Shown here: positions 1-6,076 of the stretch, one piece after another
Layout of the letters: the number at the start of each line of letters is the position of its first letter
Numbering within the stretch: position 1 is the stretch's first letter
Assembly (NCBI GenBank): GCA_002293345.1
Contig: DBDB01000070.1
Location: forward strand, 1-8,206
Direction: 5' to 3'
From: Alistipes sp. UBA943
Lineage (GTDB): Bacteria > Bacteroidota > Bacteroidia > Bacteroidales > Rikenellaceae
Length of the DNA: 8,206 nt
Position numbers and translations under genes: made by a program
Notes under the pieces: generated by a model
The model's database searches: none
What the model was told of the DNA's origin: nothing
What the model saw: the letters and a program-made list of their open reading frames with translations, nothing else

Positions 1-1
1 A

Positions 2-52
2 CATCTGTGCCGAAGTTCACGTCGTTGTACTTTCCGTTGTATAAAGATCTAA
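2..52 (+). pseudogene. 3' end of a variable C-terminal-domain cassette (copy A, partial)
   Basis: The frame starting at base 2 reads HLCRSSRRCTFRCIKI then TAA. The last five residues and stop are identical to those of the three other cassettes here, and the His-Leu some 14 residues before the end also matches copies B and C. Only the tail is inside the window, so it cannot be told whether this is the end of a full-length expressed gene or another silent cassette. The segment between HL and RCIKI lacks the usual aromatic-Ser-Leu and has Cys and several Arg instead, so it may be degenerate or frameshifted. The other forward frame (ending LYFPLYKDLM) stays open to TAG and is an alternative reading. 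The function of the domain is not known; see copies C and D. Confidence 0.5.
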
Positions 53-57
53 TGTAG
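35..57 (+). repeat. 23-bp cassette-end repeat, copy A
   Basis: The 23 bases from CGTTGTATAAAG through GATCTAATGTAG are identical in three places in the window (35-57 and 7994-8016 on plus, 1209-1231 on minus). The repeat encodes RCIKI-stop and runs five bases past the stop (TGTAG), where protein conservation cannot explain identity. Here it is followed by CGCAGGATAACA, similar to the bases after the other copies. Confidence 0.85.
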
Positions 58-68
58 CGCAGGATAAC

Positions 69-101
69 AAAACCCCCCACTGATTCAGTGGGGGGGTATT
101 A
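69..101 (-). terminator. Rho-independent terminator of the lipoprotein gene
   Basis: CCCCCCACTG and CAGTGGGGGG form a perfect stem with an ATT loop, about 15 bases beyond the stop of the minus-strand lipoprotein gene. Read on the minus strand the hairpin is followed by TTTTGTT, a U tract. On the plus strand it is preceded by AAAA and followed by only TATT, so it could also serve weakly as terminator for whatever ends at the cassette stop at 50-52. Confidence 0.8.
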
Positions 102-112
102 TGACAGAATAT

Positions 113-898
113 TTAATTATCGCCAAGCGAATATAGCTTTTCTGTAATTTTGAGATACCTGCTCATCTGCGAAGCAGACATGGAACCTTCAGCATTGCTT
201 AACTTTTTACTGAAAGATTCGGCTCTCTCAAGCATAGTCATATACTCAGTTACGGCTGATAAATCACCATCAGAGGCTTTTTTGTAAAATTTTAGATATT
301 CATCGACGTATTTTTCGTATTCGTTCAATACTTGATCCCAATCGTCTCCAGTATCAGGACTTGATCCGACTGCCTCTAAGTCATCCCAATGCGTAGTAGA
401 TTCTGACAATCTTGAGCAGCGATCAAAAGTGCCGTCAATTACTTCAAATGACGTAGCTTCATTGAATATACGACTGGCGATTTGCTTATTACTCTCGCTG
501 CCAAAATAATCCCAAGTAAACGAAATACTTTTTGTATCACCGAGTTTGCCGCTATTCAATAAGTCTCTTAATTTGGCTGTTTCTGTTCTACTTGTCTCAA
601 ATCCATAGATGTCTGTGTCTAAAACATCACCCGCTTCACTTATTGCATTGATTCTGATTTCCTCGGGATGTTTCTTGCGACATAGCTTACCGTCAGGTGC
701 CGTAGTCAACTCGAATTTGACTGTGATAAATGCGTTCTTACCATCGTTAGTAAACTTGTACGTGGCATCGACTACTTTAACATAGTCATTTAATTGACCA
801 GAGATGTCAACATTCGATACTGTTACAACTCGTTCCTTTGGAATACCACAAGAACAGAACAACACTATAACCATTGCAAAAACGAATAACTTTTTCAT
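113..898 (-). CDS. Putative lipoprotein of unknown function
   Basis: A 261-residue protein. The N-terminus MKKLFVFAMVIVLFCSCG is a lipoprotein signal peptide: two lysines, a hydrophobic stretch, and a lipobox-like FCS before Cys17, so it is expected to be lipidated and exported. Residues about 22-165 look beta-rich, with alternating hydrophobic residues and scattered Cys (73, 161). Residues about 185-258 are helical and charged (YEKYVDEYLKFYKKA, then MSxSQMSRYLKITEKL), a pattern seen at the end of other Bacteroidales small lipoproteins (DUF6591-like, from memory, not verified). I do not recognise a specific function. ATG at 898 fits because the signal peptide starts there; no strong Shine-Dalgarno is visible, as is usual in Bacteroidota. 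The gene is monocistronic, with its own promoter and a long leader upstream. It is clearly AT-richer in codon use than rimP-nusA-infB, which suggests acquisition from elsewhere. Confidence 0.85.
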   Translation of the reverse strand: MKKLFVFAMVIVLFCSCGIPKERVVTVSNVDISGQLNDYVKVVDATYKFTNDGKNAFITVKFELTTAPDGKLCRKKHPEEIRINAISEAGDVLDTDIYGFETSRTETAKLRDLLNSGKLGDTKSISFTWDYFGSESNKQIASRIFNEATSFEVIDGTFDRCSRLSESTTHWDDLEAVGSSPDTGDDWDQVLNEYEKYVDEYLKFYKKASDGDLSAVTEYMTMLERAESFSKKLSNAEGSMSASQMSRYLKITEKLYSLGDN

Positions 899-929
899 AA
901 CTTATAAGGTTTTAGTTATGCGAGAGCCA

Positions 930-1052
930 TCATTTCGTACGCAAAAGGCGCAGACGACACTTATCGGAAAAGAGGCATCGCCAAACGCCAGACCCCAAAT
1001 AAGATACACCCACGCCAAGGCGCGAGCGTTCACTTACTGTTCGTGGGGTCAT
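930..1052 (-). CDS. Possible 40-codon upstream ORF in the lipoprotein leader
   Basis: On the minus strand an ATG at 1052 opens a 40-codon frame (starts MTPRTVSERSRLGVGVSY, ends RLLRTK) and stops at 930, 31 bases before the lipoprotein ATG. It is rich in Arg and Ser and lies within the nested inverted repeats at 977-1066. It may be a leader peptide, or just an open frame through a palindromic repeat. The sequence feels familiar as a small hypothetical ORF in Bacteroidales intergenic repeats, but I cannot verify that. No ribosome-binding site is obvious. Confidence 0.25.
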   Translation of the reverse strand: MTPRTVSERSRLGVGVSYLGSGVWRCLFSDKCRLRLLRTK

Positions 1053-1066
1053 GATAAATTGGCGAT
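977..1066 (-). repeat. Nested inverted-repeat element in the lipoprotein leader
   Basis: Outer arms ATCGCCAA (977-984) and TTGGCGAT (1059-1066) are perfectly complementary. Inside them GACCCCA (991-997) pairs with TGGGGTC (1044-1050), and CGCC (1013-1016) pairs with GGCG (1019-1022). The arms are in register, so one extended hairpin of about 90 bases can form. It lies inside the inferred lipoprotein 5' UTR and is more GC-rich than its surroundings. It could be a cis-regulatory RNA structure or a small inserted palindromic repeat. Confidence 0.55.
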
Positions 1067-1082
1067 TTTCTTTTCCCCAAAC

Positions 1083-1098
1083 AATAGCTAACGCTATT
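1083..1098 (-). other. Small hairpin near the inferred 5' end of the lipoprotein mRNA
   Basis: AATAGC (1083-1088) and GCTATT (1093-1098) form a perfect 6-bp stem with a 4-base TAAC loop. It lies within about 20 bases downstream of the inferred minus-strand promoter, so it would fold at the very start of the transcript. A 5'-end stabilising role is inferred only from position. Confidence 0.4.
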
Positions 1099-1109
1099 AT
1101 ATGTCACCA

Positions 1110-1139
1110 CAAATCTACAATCTTTTCTTCAAACGCAAA
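1110..1139 (-). promoter_or_regulatory. Bacteroides-type promoter for the lipoprotein gene
   Basis: On the minus strand TTTG (1139-1136) is followed after 18 bases by TAGATTTG (1117-1110), a full match to the -7 consensus TAnnTTTG. The spacing is one base short of the usual 19-21. Transcription would start near 1104 and give a leader of about 200 bases. The bases between 1118 and 1208 hold nothing else that I recognise; they are AT-rich spacer. Confidence 0.5.
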
Positions 1140-1208
1140 ATTTTCTATCAATCGCAATTCAGATTTCCTCAATATCAATTGTTAAACATGGGCTGTTTTG
1201 TCTCCGCC

Positions 1209-1231
1209 CTACATTAGATCTTTATACAACG
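1209..1231 (-). repeat. 23-bp cassette-end repeat, copy B (inverted)
   Basis: Exact reverse complement of the repeats at 35-57 and 7994-8016, reading CTACATTAGATC then TTTATACAACG on the plus strand. It encodes RCIKI-stop of minus-strand cassette B. Beyond it on the minus strand comes GGCGGAGACAA, close to GACGGAACAAG after copy C. Confidence 0.85.
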
Positions 1232-1411
1232 AAGGGAGAAGGCGTGGGCGGCGAGATGGGTGGGGCTTTCGGGATGCGTGCCGTTTGTGTCGAGCCAAAA
1301 TCGCTGCACATCTGTTGTAGAGAAGGCTTCGGTAGCCCAGTAGTGACCGTTGGATTCCGGACTGCGCAGTTCTCCGAAGGAAGTGGCATGACGATGCCCC
1401 GCCGCGGGGAG
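1214..1411 (-). pseudogene. Silent variable C-terminal-domain cassette (copy B)
   Basis: The minus-strand frame ending in TAA at 1214 encodes 65 residues starting LPAAGHRHATSF, with NGHYWATEAF in the middle and HAFSLRCIKI at the end. It shares its start motif, a central tryptophan, and its end with copies C and D, but most other residues differ. There is no start codon in the conserved part. Upstream of LPAAG the DNA runs straight into the rimP promoter and rimP itself on the other strand, so the remainder of a gene cannot be there. It is therefore a gene fragment or donor cassette, not an intact gene. The domain resembles the C-terminal part of Fibrobacter-succinogenes-major-type domains in Bacteroidales surface lipoproteins (memory, not a search). 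Confidence 0.6.
1398..1411 (-). repeat. Cassette 5' boundary motif CTCCCCGCGGCGGG, copy B
   Basis: The minus strand reads CTCCCCGCGGCGGG, which encodes the LPAAG start. The same 14 bases (one R variation) open copies C (7799-7812) and D (8032-8045). The motif is a near-palindrome (CCCCGC against GCGGGG). Confidence 0.6.
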
Positions 1412-1441
1412 GTAAAAGTATTCCTTTTGTAGGATACAAAT

Positions 1442-1472
1442 TTTGCAATTCCAAATCTTTTCGCTACATTTG
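1442..1472 (+). promoter_or_regulatory. Bacteroides-type promoter of the rimP-nusA-infB operon
   Basis: TTTG at 1442-1445, a 19-base spacer, then TACATTTG at 1465-1472. Both boxes match the Bacteroides primary sigma consensus exactly, with the expected spacing. The start of transcription would fall at roughly 1477-1482, leaving a short leader of about 35 bases before the rimP ATG. Confidence 0.75.
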
Positions 1473-1480
1473 CACTGTTA

Positions 1481-1503
1481 CAAGGGGACTTTGTGTCCCC
1501 TTG
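1481..1503 (+). promoter_or_regulatory. Perfect hairpin in the rimP mRNA leader
   Basis: CAAGGGGAC (1481-1489) and GTCCCCTTG (1495-1503) are perfectly complementary, with a five-base TTTGT loop. The hairpin lies at the inferred 5' end of the operon transcript and ends 10 bases before the rimP ATG. There is no U tract after it, so it is not a standard terminator. It may stabilise the mRNA or control access to the rimP start; that is inference. Confidence 0.6.
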
Positions 1504-1513
1504 TCCCGTAAAT

Positions 1514-1981
1514 ATGATTGATTGTGAATTCATAAAAACGCAGGCCGAAAAGGAACTCGATGGGAGCGATAAGTTCGTCGTGTCGTGTACATGCTCGCCC
1601 GGAAATGATGTCGAGTTGCTCATAGACAGCGATTCGTCCGTCGGAATCGCGGACTGTATCGAGTTGAGTCGTGCCGTCGAGGCGGGTCTCGATCGCGATG
1701 CGGAGGATTTTCAACTTACCGTCGCGTCGGCAGGTATCGGTTCCGAGTTGAAGGTGCTGAGGCAGTACCAAAAACTGATCGGGAAACCGGTAGAGGTATT
1801 GCTCAAAAACGGCACCAAGATCGTTGCCACGTTGGATGGGGCGGGTGACGAAGGGCTGTCGCTCTCGTACGAGGAGAAACAGGCGATCGAGGGGCAAAAA
1901 CGCAAACAGACCGTGCGTGTCGAGCGGACGTACCCCTTCGACGAGATCAAATGGACAAAAGAATATTTAGACTTCAAATAA
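1514..1981 (+). CDS. rimP: Ribosome maturation factor RimP
   Basis: A 155-residue protein starting MIDCEFIKTQ, the usual size for RimP, which assists assembly of the 30S ribosomal subunit. The N-terminal half carries the typical alpha/beta domain, with VELLIDSDSSVGIADCIELSR (a D-S-x-x-G-I-x-D-C motif around residues 33-53) and DFQLTVASAGIGSELKV, the equivalent of the family's L-E-V-S-S-P-G stretch. The C-terminal half (LIGKPVEVLLKNGTKIVATL) is the small SH3-like barrel. A GTG at 1493 is in frame, but it lies inside the leader hairpin, so ATG 1514 is preferred. Position directly before nusA is diagnostic. One base separates its stop from the nusA ATG, implying translational coupling. Confidence 0.9.
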   Translation: MIDCEFIKTQAEKELDGSDKFVVSCTCSPGNDVELLIDSDSSVGIADCIELSRAVEAGLDRDAEDFQLTVASAGIGSELKVLRQYQKLIGKPVEVLLKNGTKIVATLDGAGDEGLSLSYEEKQAIEGQKRKQTVRVERTYPFDEIKWTKEYLDFK

Positions 1982-1982
1982 A

Positions 1983-3212
1983 ATGAATAATCTTAACCTT
2001 ATTAGCAACTTTGCGGAGTTCAAGGAGTTAAAGAACATTGATAAAGCGACGATGATCGGCGTGTTGGAGGATGTGTTCCGTCACGCGTTGCAGAAGCAAT
2101 TCGAGTCGGATGAAAATTTCGACGTGATCATCAATCCCGAGACGGGTGACTTGGAAATCTGGCGCAATCGTACCGTCGTGCCCGATGGAGAGGTCGAGAA
2201 TCCGAATATGCAGATATCTGTGTCGGAAGTGAAGGCCATCGACCCCACCTATGAGGAGGGTGACGAGTACGTCGATCCGTTCAAACTCGAATCGTTCGGA
2301 CGGCGTGCCGTGCTGTCGTTGCGTCAAAACCTCGCGTCGCGTATCCTGGATCTCGAAAAGGCGTCGTTGTTCGAGCAATATTCCGAACGTGTCGGCGAGA
2401 TCATCACCGGCGAGGTGTATCAGGTGTGGAAGAAGGAGATCCTCATCCTGGATGACGATAACAACGAACTCTCGTTGCCTAAAACGGAACAGATCCCGAG
2501 CGATTTCTTCCGCAAGGGTGACACGATCAAGGCGATCGTGAAGAGTGTCGAGATGGTGAACAACCAACCCAAAATCATCCTGTCACGTACCGCCAACCAG
2601 TTCCTCGAGCGATTGTTCGAGCAGGAGGTGCCAGAGATCGCCGACGGGTTGATCACGGTGAAACGTATCGCGCGTATCCCGGGTGAACGTGCCAAGGTGG
2701 CTGTAGAGTCGTACGACGAACGTATCGACCCGGTGGGAGCTTGCGTCGGTGTCAAGGGATCGCGTATCTATTCGATCGTCAAGGAGTTGCGTAACGAGAA
2801 TATCGACGTGTTGAACTACACCGCCAACCCGTCGCTGATGATCCAGCGGGCGTTGAATCCGGCCAAGATATCGAATATCGTTATCGACGAGGAGAAACAG
2901 ACCGCGGCCGTGTATCTGAAACCCGATCAGGTGTCGTTGGCGATCGGTAAGGGGGGCTTGAACGTGCGGTTATCCAAGATGCTGACGGGTTATGACATTG
3001 ATGTGTACCGCGAGGTCGAGGAGGAGGACGTGGCGTTGACCGAGTTCGCGGATGAGATCGACGCGTGGATCATCGAGGCGCTCAAAGCCGTCGGATTCGA
3101 TACCGCCAAGTCTGTGTTGGAGTTGACGGCCGAAGATGTGGCGGCACGTGCCGATTTGGAACTTGAACAGGCGCAGAAGGTGATGGAGGTTCTGCGTGCG
3201 GAATTCGAGTAA
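1983..3212 (+). CDS. nusA: Transcription termination/antitermination factor NusA
   Basis: A 409-residue protein that binds RNA polymerase and nascent RNA to control pausing, termination and antitermination. Domains in order: an N-terminal polymerase-binding domain (about 1-130), an S1 domain (about 135-203, starting VGEIITGEVYQV), KH1 with loop GVKGSRI (256-262), and KH2 with loop GKGG (322-325, in LAIGKGGLNVRLSKMLTG). A single helix-hairpin-helix-like acidic segment follows (about 355-409), compared with the two acidic repeats of the 495-residue E. coli protein; the shorter tail is normal for this phylum. ATG at 1983 is one base after the rimP stop. The gene is cotranscribed with rimP and infB. 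Confidence 0.96.
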   Translation: MNNLNLISNFAEFKELKNIDKATMIGVLEDVFRHALQKQFESDENFDVIINPETGDLEIWRNRTVVPDGEVENPNMQISVSEVKAIDPTYEEGDEYVDPFKLESFGRRAVLSLRQNLASRILDLEKASLFEQYSERVGEIITGEVYQVWKKEILILDDDNNELSLPKTEQIPSDFFRKGDTIKAIVKSVEMVNNQPKIILSRTANQFLERLFEQEVPEIADGLITVKRIARIPGERAKVAVESYDERIDPVGACVGVKGSRIYSIVKELRNENIDVLNYTANPSLMIQRALNPAKISNIVIDEEKQTAAVYLKPDQVSLAIGKGGLNVRLSKMLTGYDIDVYREVEEEDVALTEFADEIDAWIIEALKAVGFDTAKSVLELTAEDVAARADLELEQAQKVMEVLRAEFE

Positions 3213-3256
3213 TTTGTGCTGAAAGCACGTCATTTTCGGCACTTTGAGCACAAATT
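3211..3256 (+). repeat. Inverted repeat enclosing the 27-base sequence between nusA and infB
   Basis: AATTTGTGCT (3211-3220) and AGCACAAATT (3247-3256) are perfect 10-bp complements; the first arm starts inside the nusA stop codon. The 26-base interior holds AAAGCAC, ten bases, then GCACTTTG, and 27 bases (3220-3246) are identical to 6079-6105 downstream of infB. No U tract follows, so it is not a classical terminator. It may be an mRNA-processing or stabilising structure, or a dispersed repeat. Confidence 0.6.
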
Positions 3257-3301
3257 GCGGGGAAAACAAGCGGGGGAATTTTGTAACAAAAAAAGAATGA
3301 G

Positions 3302-6076
3302 ATGAACGAGAAAAAGCTAAGACTAATCCAAGTTGCCAAAGAGTTTAAGGTGGGATTGAATACCATCACCGATTTCCTTAAACGCAAGGGCATTCAGAGC
3401 GACAGTTCGCCCAATGCGTTGGTCGATCCGGAAGTCTATGCCGCTCTCGAAAAGGAGTTCGGTGGGGGGCGTATCACCGGGAACGAACGTGACAACATTC
3501 GCGAACGCATCGCGTCCAAACAGACCGCCATCTCGCTCGAAAAACCGCAACCCAAACCCGAAGATGATGAGGATGAAGTGGTGATCAAGAGTAACGTGAT
3601 CCGTGTGAAGGATGAACTGCCGCAACCCAAGATTCTCGGTAAAATGGATTTGTCTCCCAAATCCAAACCTGCATCCGCATCTGCACCCAAAGTTGCTGAG
3701 AAACCGGCACCCGAGGTCAAGCCCGAAAAAACGGAGACTCCCGCACCTGTGGTGGAAAAACCTGTTGCAGTCAAGGAAGAAGTGAAGCCCGTTGAAAAGA
3801 TGGTGGAACAACCGGTGGAGAAGGTTATGGAGCAATCGGCGGTGGAAAAAGTGCCGGAAAAACCCGTGCAACAGCCGGTGGAAAATGTGGTCGAGCAACC
3901 CAAAAAAGACAACGTGTTCCGTCCGGAGGTGCAGGCACTGTCGGGTCCCCAGGTGTTGGGTACGATGGATGTGTCGGGTTTCACGGCGGGCGGTAATCGC
4001 GGCAAGCGCAAGCGTTTGAGCAAAGAGAAGGTCGATGTGAGTCGTCAGAATGTGGGCGGAGTCGCATCGTCGCACGGCAACAACCGTGGTCCGGCGGGGA
4101 ATCAGCCGCGTCCCGGTGCCAATCACAAAAATAACAAAGGCGGTAAAGCGGCACCCGCGGCACGTCCCGAAGTGAGTGACGAGGAGGTGTCGAAGCAGGT
4201 GAAAGACACGTTGGCACGCCTCACGGCCAAGAATGCGAAGGGTAAAGGTGCCAAGTACCGCCGTGAGAAACGCGACGCCGTGGCGGAGCGTACGATGGAG
4301 GCAGCGGAGCGTCAACAGCGTGAAAGTACGGTGCTGAAAGTCACGGAATTCGTGACCGTCAACGAGTTGGCGACGATGATGAATGTGTCGATCACGGACG
4401 TCATCACGGCCTGCATGAACCTCGGATTGATGGTGTCGATCAACCAACGATTGGATGCCGAAGCGTTGGTCGTTGTGGCGGAAGAGTTCGGTTACACCGT
4501 GGAATTCGTGTCCGCGGAGTTGCAGGAGGCTATCGGTGACGATCAGGTCGACACACCCGAAGATCTCGTGGCGCGTCCGCCCGTGGTGGCTGTGATGGGT
4601 CACGTCGATCACGGTAAAACATCGCTCCTCGACAATATCCGCAAGACGAACGTCATCGAGGGTGAGGCCGGTGGTATTACGCAGCATATCGGTGCCTATA
4701 GCGTGGATCACAATGGACAAAAAATCACGTTCCTCGATACGCCGGGTCACGAAGCGTTTACCGCCATGCGTGCGCGCGGTGCCAAAGCCACGGACGTGGC
4801 GATCATCATCGTGGCGGCCGACGACAGTGTCATGCCGCAGACGATCGAGGCGATTAACCATGCCCAAGCGGCCGGTGTGCCGATGGTGTTTGCGATCAAC
4901 AAGATAGATAAACCCGCAGCCAATCCGGATCAGATCCGCGAGCAACTGTCGCAAATGAATATCCTCGTGGAGTCGTGGGGCGGTAAGTTCCAGGAACAGG
5001 AGGTGTCGGCCAAGCAGGGCCTCAATCTCGAAAAATTGCTCGAAAAAGTGCTCCTCGAAGCCGAAATGTTGGACCTGAAAGCCAATCCGAACCGTCGGGC
5101 GTCGGGCGTGGTGATCGAGTCGATGTTGGACAAGGGACGCGGATATGTCTCCACGATATTGGTGCAGAACGGTACGTTGCGTGTCGGTGACGTGTTGCTG
5201 TCGGGTATCCACACCGGACGCGTGAAGGCGATGTTCGATGAGAATGGCCGTAAGGTGGAGGCCGCAGGACCGTCGACACCCGTGCAGGTATTGGGGCTGA
5301 GCGGTGCGCCACAGGCGGGTGACACGTTCAACGTGATGGAGGATGATCGTTCGGCACGTGAGGTGGCCAACAAGCGCGAGCAACTGCAACGCATCCAGGG
5401 GATCATGACCCAGAAACATGTGACGCTCGATGAGATCGGTCGCCGTATCGCCATCGGTTCCTTCAAGGAGCTGAATATCATCGTCAAGGGTGACGTGGAC
5501 GGTTCCGTGGAGGCTATGTCGGGCTCGTTGATCAAACTGTCGAAAGAGAGTGTGCAGGTGAATGTGATCCATGCCGCTGTGGGACAGATCTCGGAGTCGG
5601 ACGTACTGCTCGCTGCCGCGTCGAACGCCATCATCGTCGGATTCCAGGTGCGTCCGTCGGGCGCGGCGCGTAAATTGGCCGAGAAGGAGGAGATCGAAAT
5701 CCGCTTGTACTCGATCATTTACGACGCGATCAACGACATTAAGGATGCCATCGAGGGTATGTTGGAGCCCGTGATGAAGGAGGAGATCGTCGCTTCGGTC
5801 GAGGTGCTCGAAATATTCAAAATCACCAAAGTGGGTACCGTGGCCGGATGTATCGTGCGTGAAGGCAAGCTGGGCCGCAATACGCCGATCCGTGTGATTC
5901 GCGACGGTATCGTGATCTATACCGGCAAACTCGGGTCGTTGAAACGATTCAAAGATGACGTGAAGGAGGTCACCACAGGGCAGGATTGCGGTCTGAATAT
6001 CGAGTCGTTCAACGATATCAAGGTGGGGGATATTGTAGAGGGGTATGAGCAGGTCGAAGTCAAGAGAACTGTTTAG
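3302..6076 (+). CDS. infB: Translation initiation factor IF-2
   Basis: A 924-residue GTPase that brings initiator tRNA to the ribosome and promotes subunit joining. An IF2 N-terminal helical domain lies at about 1-56. A long Pro/Glu/Val/Lys-rich linker follows, with repeated V-E-K/Q-P units at about 150-205, then a basic Gly/Asn/Arg stretch, and a second IF2 N domain at about 343-405. The GTPase motifs are all present: G1 GHVDHGKT (433-440), G2 GGITQH (457-462), G3 DTPGHE (479-484), G4 NKID (533-536) and G5 SAK (569-571). Domains II, III and IV follow to the end. ATG at 3302 is chosen because the nearby ATG at 3297 meets a stop at once. It lies about 90 bases after nusA in the same operon. 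Length is normal for Bacteroidota. Confidence 0.97.
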   Translation: MNEKKLRLIQVAKEFKVGLNTITDFLKRKGIQSDSSPNALVDPEVYAALEKEFGGGRITGNERDNIRERIASKQTAISLEKPQPKPEDDEDEVVIKSNVIRVKDELPQPKILGKMDLSPKSKPASASAPKVAEKPAPEVKPEKTETPAPVVEKPVAVKEEVKPVEKMVEQPVEKVMEQSAVEKVPEKPVQQPVENVVEQPKKDNVFRPEVQALSGPQVLGTMDVSGFTAGGNRGKRKRLSKEKVDVSRQNVGGVASSHGNNRGPAGNQPRPGANHKNNKGGKAAPAARPEVSDEEVSKQVKDTLARLTAKNAKGKGAKYRREKRDAVAERTMEAAERQQRESTVLKVTEFVTVNELATMMNVSITDVITACMNLGLMVSINQRLDAEALVVVAEEFGYTVEFVSAELQEAIGDDQVDTPEDLVARPPVVAVMGHVDHGKTSLLDNIRKTNVIEGEAGGITQHIGAYSVDHNGQKITFLDTPGHEAFTAMRARGAKATDVAIIIVAADDSVMPQTIEAINHAQAAGVPMVFAINKIDKPAANPDQIREQLSQMNILVESWGGKFQEQEVSAKQGLNLEKLLEKVLLEAEMLDLKANPNRRASGVVIESMLDKGRGYVSTILVQNGTLRVGDVLLSGIHTGRVKAMFDENGRKVEAAGPSTPVQVLGLSGAPQAGDTFNVMEDDRSAREVANKREQLQRIQGIMTQKHVTLDEIGRRIAIGSFKELNIIVKGDVDGSVEAMSGSLIKLSKESVQVNVIHAAVGQISESDVLLAAASNAIIVGFQVRPSGAARKLAEKEEIEIRLYSIIYDAINDIKDAIEGMLEPVMKEEIVASVEVLEIFKITKVGTVAGCIVREGKLGRNTPIRVIRDGIVIYTGKLGSLKRFKDDVKEVTTGQDCGLNIESFNDIKVGDIVEGYEQVEVKRTV

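Noticed and set aside
804..1091. A 95-codon plus-strand frame overlapping the lipoprotein start and leader
   Set aside because: Half of it is antisense to the signal peptide region and the rest crosses the palindromic leader; no start context and no domain.
1493..1513. Upstream GTG start for rimP
   Set aside because: It lies within the leader hairpin and would add seven unusual residues (MSPCPVN); ATG at 1514 gives the normal family start.
1222..1623. A 133-codon minus-strand frame across cassette B and the rimP start
   Set aside because: It is one of two shadow frames over cassette B; the cassette's own frame (LPAAG to RCIKI) lacks a start codon and is the one conserved in the other copies.
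3323..5572. A 749-codon open frame on the minus strand across infB
   Set aside because: It is antisense to the well-supported infB gene, is extremely rich in His/Arg/Leu as expected from the complement of GC-rich codons, and shows no domain.
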